A stretch of 18,659 bases of DNA from Dehalococcoidales bacterium (GTDB taxonomy: Bacteria > Chloroflexota > Dehalococcoidia > Dehalococcoidales > JAQTVP01): assembly GCA_028707015.1 (NCBI GenBank), contig JAQTVP010000009.1:1-18659 (forward strand). Direction: 5' to 3'. The notes beneath the pieces were generated by a model that did no database searches, had not been told where the DNA came from, and worked only from the letters and a program-made list of their open reading frames with translations. Shown here piece after piece: positions 14,801 to 18,659 of the stretch; position 1 is the stretch's first letter; each line of letters opens with the position of its first letter. The position numbers were made by a program, and so were the translations under genes.

Positions 14801-15808
14801 TTAATTGATTACTACCCTTGCTTCTCCCTCCTGTTTCACCACCTTGCCAATAATAATCGCTTCCGGCAGTGCTGCTTTTATCCGTTCGGAATCATCCGGT
14901 GAGCAGATAACCGCCATACCAATTCCCATATTAAACACCTTGTACATTTCATCACGGTCAACATTACCGTGCTTTTGAATCAGCTGAAATATCGGGGGGA
15001 CAATCCACTGCTTGCCATTAAAACGAGCGGTCAATCCTTCCGGCAAAACCCTTGGGACATTACCAGGCAATCCACCACCGGTAATATGCGCCATTCCTTT
15101 AATAAATGATAGTAATGGCTTCAACTGATGGTAATAGCTACGGTGCGGTTCTAAAAGCTTTTCACCCAGCGTACAATCCAGTTCAGGATAATAAGTATTT
15201 AAATCAGCCAGATTTTCACCAAAAATCTTTCGCACCAGCGAATACCCATTAGTATGTAATCCACTAGCAGGCAAACCAATAATAGTATCACCAGCGGTAA
15301 TCGACTTCCCCATAATAATATTATCTTTCTCTACCACTCCGATAATAAAACCGGCCAGGTCATAATCCCCACCACTGTATAATCCCGGCATCTCCGCTGT
15401 TTCTCCGCCAATAAGGGCACAACCCGCCTCCCGACAGGCTTGAGCTAAGCCGCAGATAATTGATTCAACATTTTCCGGAGCCAATTTGCCAACAGCAATA
15501 TAGTCCAGAAAGAAAAGTGGTTCTGCACCACAAGTAAGGATATCATTTATACAATGATTAACAATATCAATGCCAACGGTATCATGCTTATCTAAAACAG
15601 CAGCAAGCTTAAGTTTAGTACCAACCCCATCGACACTAGACACCAGCACCGGGTGCTGATAACCTTTAAATTCAAAGAGCCCTCCAAAAAATCCAATGTT
15701 ACTTAATACTTCAGGACGATGTGTAGACCGGGCATGCTTTCCGATAAGCTCTTTCAGTTTATTGGCAGCATCAATGTTAACTCCAGCATTAGCATAGGTT
15801 TCCTTCAC
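14801..15808 (-). CDS. purM: Phosphoribosylformylglycinamidine cyclo-ligase (AIR synthetase) PurM
   Basis: The protein has 335 residues, about the usual length. It closes the imidazole ring of FGAM to make AIR with ATP, step 5 of purine synthesis. Seen: 'SSVDGVGTKLKLA' (57-69), the ATP- and substrate-binding loop; 'HCINDILTCGAEPLFFLDY' (85-103); 'GGETAEMPGLY' (134-144); and 'HITGGGLPGNVPR' in the C-terminal half. These are PurM/SelD superfamily signatures and point to PurM. The start codon is GTG. AAGGGG, its ribosome site, overlaps the last two codons of the preceding 73-residue gene, whose stop is 3 bp before the GTG. Translational coupling is therefore likely. Confidence 0.97.
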   Translation of the reverse strand: MKETYANAGVNIDAANKLKELIGKHARSTHRPEVLSNIGFFGGLFEFKGYQHPVLVSSVDGVGTKLKLAAVLDKHDTVGIDIVNHCINDILTCGAEPLFFLDYIAVGKLAPENVESIICGLAQACREAGCALIGGETAEMPGLYSGGDYDLAGFIIGVVEKDNIIMGKSITAGDTIIGLPASGLHTNGYSLVRKIFGENLADLNTYYPELDCTLGEKLLEPHRSYYHQLKPLLSFIKGMAHITGGGLPGNVPRVLPEGLTARFNGKQWIVPPIFQLIQKHGNVDRDEMYKVFNMGIGMAVICSPDDSERIKAALPEAIIIGKVVKQEGEARVVIN

Positions 15809-15811
15809 TTA

Positions 15812-16033
15812 CTACCCCTTAAATATGAATTTAACCATCCGTTGGTGCAGCGAAGAATGAACCACTATCTCACCGCCACAACGTATATAGTTCTTACAAG
15901 GTAAAATACCCCTCGGCTCAAGACCACGTAATCTAACTGAATTTGCCCAAGTACTGCCGCCTTCATAAACCAGATTTATTCCATCTTTATCAGTGATTTC
16001 GAATCCACATCTATCGCAAATCAGTTTTTCCAT
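15812..16033 (-). CDS. Small zinc-ribbon-like protein upstream of purM
   Basis: This unrecognised 73-residue protein is basic at its C-terminus. Cysteines are placed as two pairs: Cys6 and Cys9 ('CDRCG'), and Cys46 and Cys52 ('CKNYIRCGG'). This suggests a small zinc ribbon. Support for it being real: the conserved-looking Cys layout, the stop 3 bp from the purM start, and the purM ribosome site overlapping its last codons. Against: no ribosome site precedes its ATG. A role in purine metabolism is suggested only by position. Confidence 0.6.
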   Translation of the reverse strand: MEKLICDRCGFEITDKDGINLVYEGGSTWANSVRLRGLEPRGILPCKNYIRCGGEIVVHSSLHQRMVKFIFKG

Positions 16034-16067
16034 CTAATTTAAAATTTCATTTAATAAGGAGATATTA

Positions 16068-16265
16068 TCATCTTCTTCCTCCTCTTTTGGCAGCTGCCGC
16101 CAGAGGTGCCACTGTTAACCAAAGAGTAATAGTTATCAGCATAGCCATAGAATAGTCTATTTTTTCGCCGCCAAAGTTTGGAGCAATAACTCCCCAGAGA
16201 AGCATGAGGATTAAAGAACTCAGAAAAAAACCAGGTATTGCCGCCAGTATCGCGAAGTAGCCCAT
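16068..16265 (-). CDS. Small two-helix membrane protein, function unknown
   Basis: The 65 residues contain two hydrophobic helices (about 5-28 and 40-60) around a short loop, ending in a basic tail (AAKRGGRR). This is a likely inner-membrane hairpin with the basic end inside. AGGGGG lies about 7 bp before the ATG, a good ribosome site. It lies between purF and the zinc-ribbon gene in the same direction, 34 bp before the latter. A minus-strand TATAAT at 16321-16316 could start a transcript here. I do not recognise the family. Confidence 0.65.
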   Translation of the reverse strand: MGYFAILAAIPGFFLSSLILMLLWGVIAPNFGGEKIDYSMAMLITITLWLTVAPLAAAAKRGGRR

Positions 16266-16370
16266 TATATTAACCCCCTATATTTAAATGGATATAGAGT
16301 GTTTTGTTTAAAGCTATTATAAGTAATGGCGAAATTAATCATACCATCTTGGACAGTCAATATGCAATTT

Positions 16371-16384
16371 ATATAATATTATAT
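16371..16384. repeat. 14-bp AT palindrome between purF and the small membrane gene
   Basis: ATATAATATTATAT is a perfect palindrome in the 163-bp gap after purF. It is flanked by a 7-bp inverted repeat, ACAGTCA at 16353-16359 and TGACTGT at 16415-16421. No GC-rich hairpin with a T-run is present, so a purF terminator is not evident. Confidence 0.35.
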
Positions 16385-16428
16385 CAATAATAAATAATGA
16401 GAGATTAAAAGAACTGACTGTTACGGAA

Positions 16429-17844
16429 TTACCGCTGTTTCATACCAAACGGGGTATATGATCCAGCTGGGATGGTATCCAGTTTATCCATCTCAAGCTG
16501 AACCGGTATCGGGTAATCACCGGTAAAACAGGCTGTACAGAAAATATCTTTGGGTAAAGCTATTGCTTTAATTAAACCATCAACACTCAGATAGCCTAAT
16601 GAATCCGCTCCGATAAAATCTCTGATTTCGGGTACGTTTTTCTGAGCAGCAATTAACTCCCAACGTGTAGCCATATCCACTCCAAAGAAACAAGGATAAC
16701 AGATAGGCGGCGCACATATCCGCATGTGCACCTCCTTAGCCCCTGCTTTCCTTAATAACTTGATTACCTGAGGTGTAGTAGTACCACGAACAATACTGTC
16801 ATCAACAAGCACAACTCGTTTGCCTTCAAGTAACGGCCGTAATGGATTAAATTTGAGTTTTACCCCAAGATCTCTTATTCGCTGGTCTGGCTCAATAAAT
16901 GTCCGTCCTACATAACGGTTCTTTATCAGCCCCTCGCCCCATGGTATGCCTGATTTATAAGAATAGCCGATACCGGCAGCAGTAGCTGAATCAGGAACGC
17001 CTATTACCAAATCAGCTTCTACCGGATGTTCTTCGGCAAGTCCTGCTCCCATATCCTGCCGGGCAAGATAAAGCAATCGATCATTAATCACACTATCTGG
17101 ACGAGCAAAGTAAATATACTCAAAAATACATAATGCTCGTCTATTAATTTCTTCCCGGTAACTATCAACGCCATTTTCAGTGATAGAGACTATCTCCCCA
17201 GGTTCAATCTCCCTGATAAAGCTAGCTCCAATATGATCAAGCGCACAGGTTTCCGAAGCTACTACCCAGTCTCCATTAATCATCCCCAGACATAAAGGCC
17301 GTATACCAAATGGATCACGAACTGCAAATAAATTATCTTTGGTCATAATAGTTAAGGAATACGCTCCCTGAAGCCGGCGCATAGCATATCTTATCCTGCC
17401 TACCCAGTCTCTTTCAGGAGAAGAAAGAATAAGGTGAGCAATAACCTCAGTATCTGTGGAAGTCCGAAAAGTGTAACCCCGCTCAGAGAGTTCTTTTTGA
17501 AGAAGGTCAACATTGGTGATATTCCCATTATGCGAGATAGCAAGAATAGAGTCGCCTTCACCAGCTACAATTGGCTGAACATTAATTTTCCGGCTTACGC
17601 CCCTAGTCGAGTAACGATTATGGCCAATGGCCATATTTCCAGTGAGACGACTTAACGAATCTTCGTCAAATACCTGGGAAACTAACCCGGTGTCAGCATA
17701 AACCTGTATACTTTTACCATCAGTTGTAGCAATGCCAGAACTTTCTTGACCACGATGCTGTAGAGCAAATAAAGCAAAAAAGGTAAGACGGGCTACATCT
17801 TGATTAGGGGCATAGACCCCAAAAACACCACAAGACTCGTGCAA
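16429..17844 (-). CDS. purF: Amidophosphoribosyltransferase PurF (iron-sulfur, B. subtilis type)
   Basis: The protein has 471 residues and makes phosphoribosylamine from PRPP and glutamine, the first committed step of purine synthesis. The N-terminal nucleophile is Cys5 in 'MHESCGVFGVY', so only a four-residue propeptide would be removed. 'GHNRYSTRG' (74-82) and 'SHNGNITN' (104-111) belong to the glutaminase domain. The PRPP loop is 'VVLVDDSIVRGTT' (344-356). Cys239, Cys385, Cys436 and Cys439 match the four ligands of the 4Fe-4S cluster in the B. subtilis enzyme. The start must be TTG at 17844: an in-frame TGA lies four codons upstream and no ATG or GTG intervenes. A GAGAGG ribosome site and a strong promoter lie upstream. 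It is the first gene of the purine/NAD cluster. Confidence 0.96.
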   Translation of the reverse strand: MHESCGVFGVYAPNQDVARLTFFALFALQHRGQESSGIATTDGKSIQVYADTGLVSQVFDEDSLSRLTGNMAIGHNRYSTRGVSRKINVQPIVAGEGDSILAISHNGNITNVDLLQKELSERGYTFRTSTDTEVIAHLILSSPERDWVGRIRYAMRRLQGAYSLTIMTKDNLFAVRDPFGIRPLCLGMINGDWVVASETCALDHIGASFIREIEPGEIVSITENGVDSYREEINRRALCIFEYIYFARPDSVINDRLLYLARQDMGAGLAEEHPVEADLVIGVPDSATAAGIGYSYKSGIPWGEGLIKNRYVGRTFIEPDQRIRDLGVKLKFNPLRPLLEGKRVVLVDDSIVRGTTTPQVIKLLRKAGAKEVHMRICAPPICYPCFFGVDMATRWELIAAQKNVPEIRDFIGADSLGYLSVDGLIKAIALPKDIFCTACFTGDYPIPVQLEMDKLDTIPAGSYTPFGMKQR

Positions 17845-17888
17845 GTTTACTGCCTCTCACTTCGTCACAATTAGCCTTATCTACTGTA

Positions 17889-17918
17889 ATTATAAACCTT
17901 TTACTAACTACAGGTCAA
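17889..17918 (-). promoter_or_regulatory. Sigma-70 promoter of purF
   Basis: On the minus strand, TTGACC (17918-17913), 18 bp, then TATAAT (17894-17889). Transcription would start near 17882, giving a leader of about 38 bases to the TTG start. The leader is too short for a purine riboswitch. The promoter begins only 7 bp after the stop of the upstream hydrolase gene. Confidence 0.75.
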
Positions 17919-17924
17919 TTAAAT

Positions 17925-18659
17925 CTATATATTAATATTAGATTTAAGCCAGTTTAGAACAACAGCCATCGCCCGCTCATCCTGTCTCAATCTATGCCCA
18001 GCTCCATCAATAATGAATATCTGTTTGGGATCTCCTGCTTTATCATACAGCTGATGGGCATGGCTCACCTCTACAGTCGCGTCATTACTGCCATGCACTA
18101 TTAATAAAGGTCTGGGAGCAATTTCGGCAACATAGTCAATTGGCCTAAGCAATCTAAAACCATTCAGCCAGTCTTCAGCAGATTCAGGAAAATTTTCTTC
18201 TCTAATTATCCCAACACTACGAAAGTAGTCAATAACAGATTGCGGCTGACTTACTTCGCTAAAAAAAGAGAATTCTGCCGGGCAAGCACAGGCAATAACA
18301 GATGATACTCTCTTATCCTCTGCCGCTTCACAAACTGAAACTGCAGCCCCACCACTAAAACCAAGCAATGATATATAATCTTTAGCTACTTCCGGTAAAT
18401 TACTTAAATAATCAATGGCAGTTTTTAAGTCTCTGGTCCAACCCCAAATATCAAAATTACCACCGCTATCTCCGGTACCTCTAAAGTTAAAAGTAAAAGC
18501 AGCAAAACCCTGACTGCAAATCCTTTCCGCCAGTAATGAATATCCGGTATCGCCGGGAGCAGAATTTTTAGCCGGAATACCATGGCAAACACAAACAGTC
18601 GGATAGGGAGCTTCACACCCGGGCAGATACAGTTGACCGACAATCTTTAAATCATCTAC
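17925..18659 (-). CDS. Alpha/beta hydrolase, 3' part only
   Basis: The frame is open from the window edge to its stop at 17925, giving 244 visible residues; the N-terminus is missing. The alpha/beta hydrolase order is clear in the fragment's own numbering: the oxyanion-hole 'CHGIPA' (25-30), 'FNFRGTGDSGG' (57-67), the nucleophile elbow 'GFSGG' with Ser102, the acid in 'VHGSNDATV', and the His in 'GAGHRLRQ'. The catalytic triad is complete. The layout resembles the dienelactone hydrolase/YitV-like group, such as small esterases or prolyl-oligopeptidase-like peptidases. The substrate cannot be told. No signal peptide can be assessed. It lies 80 bp upstream of purF on the same strand, but purF has its own promoter. 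Confidence 0.88.
   Translation of the reverse strand, partial: VDDLKIVGQLYLPGCEAPYPTVCVCHGIPAKNSAPGDTGYSLLAERICSQGFAAFTFNFRGTGDSGGNFDIWGWTRDLKTAIDYLSNLPEVAKDYISLLGFSGGAAVSVCEAAEDKRVSSVIACACPAEFSFFSEVSQPQSVIDYFRSVGIIREENFPESAEDWLNGFRLLRPIDYVAEIAPRPLLIVHGSNDATVEVSHAHQLYDKAGDPKQIFIIDGAGHRLRQDERAMAVVLNWLKSNINI

Noticed and set aside
17921..17945. AAATCTA/TAGATTT inverted repeat at the end of the hydrolase gene as a terminator
   Set aside because: The stem is seven AT-rich pairs with an imperfect centre and no T-run; the overlapping sequence is better explained as the stop plus the purF promoter region.
18425..18643. 72-codon minus-strand frame near the window end
   Set aside because: It is out of frame with the alpha/beta hydrolase, whose motifs (CHGIPA, RGTGDSGG) run through the same stretch in the correct frame.

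Overview
The window looks like chromosomal DNA of a Dehalococcoidia-like bacterium (Chloroflexota). This is inferred from the character of the GroEL/GroES sequences, HrcA/CIRCE-type heat-shock control, the M16 peptidase and CNNM/CBS transporter types, AT-leaning codon use and mostly strong AAGGAG ribosome sites. No rRNA, tRNA, CRISPR array, insertion sequence or phage gene was seen. Most genes are housekeeping.

Layout. (1) 1-355, minus: the 5' part of a RecB-like PD-(D/E)XK nuclease. (2) 491-2057, plus: a thiol-redox group made of CcdA, a TlpA/ResA-type thioredoxin lipoprotein and an unrecognised 103-residue four-cysteine protein, closed by a perfect 16-bp hairpin. (3) 2230-3501, plus: an M16 zinc peptidase, ending at a bidirectional terminator shared with groEL. 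(4) 3601-5563, minus: groES-groEL behind a CIRCE operator. A 384-bp gene-free stretch upstream holds a 19-bp dyad and a long-range inverted repeat. (5) 5948-6925, minus: tsaD, with a -10 box so close to the start that its mRNA may be leaderless. (6) 7051-11679, plus: a run starting at a near-consensus promoter (6974-7002). It encodes a CNNM/CBS membrane protein, a stand-alone DUF2344 protein, two paralogous membrane-anchored proteins with tetrad repeats and a transglutaminase-like C-terminus, and tilS. (7) 11688-17844, minus: a nucleotide-metabolism cluster of purF, two small genes, purM, purH and a nicotinamidase/nicotinate phosphoribosyltransferase fusion. (8) 17925-18659, minus: the 3' part of an alpha/beta hydrolase.

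How the genes work together. CcdA passes electrons from the cytoplasm to the membrane-anchored thioredoxin-like protein. PurF, PurM and PurH carry out steps 1, 5 and 9-10 of de novo purine synthesis, and the fused enzyme converts nicotinamide to nicotinate mononucleotide; both purF and the salvage enzyme consume PRPP. TilS and TsaD both modify tRNA for decoding, although they lie in separate transcription units.

The most unusual content is the tandem pair at 8985-10212. Both proteins carry a single N-terminal membrane anchor, an exact four-residue repeat tract and a transglutaminase-like domain. The downstream copy keeps a plausible Cys/His/Glu catalytic set and the upstream copy appears to have lost it, which suggests an enzyme plus pseudoenzyme pair of unknown role.
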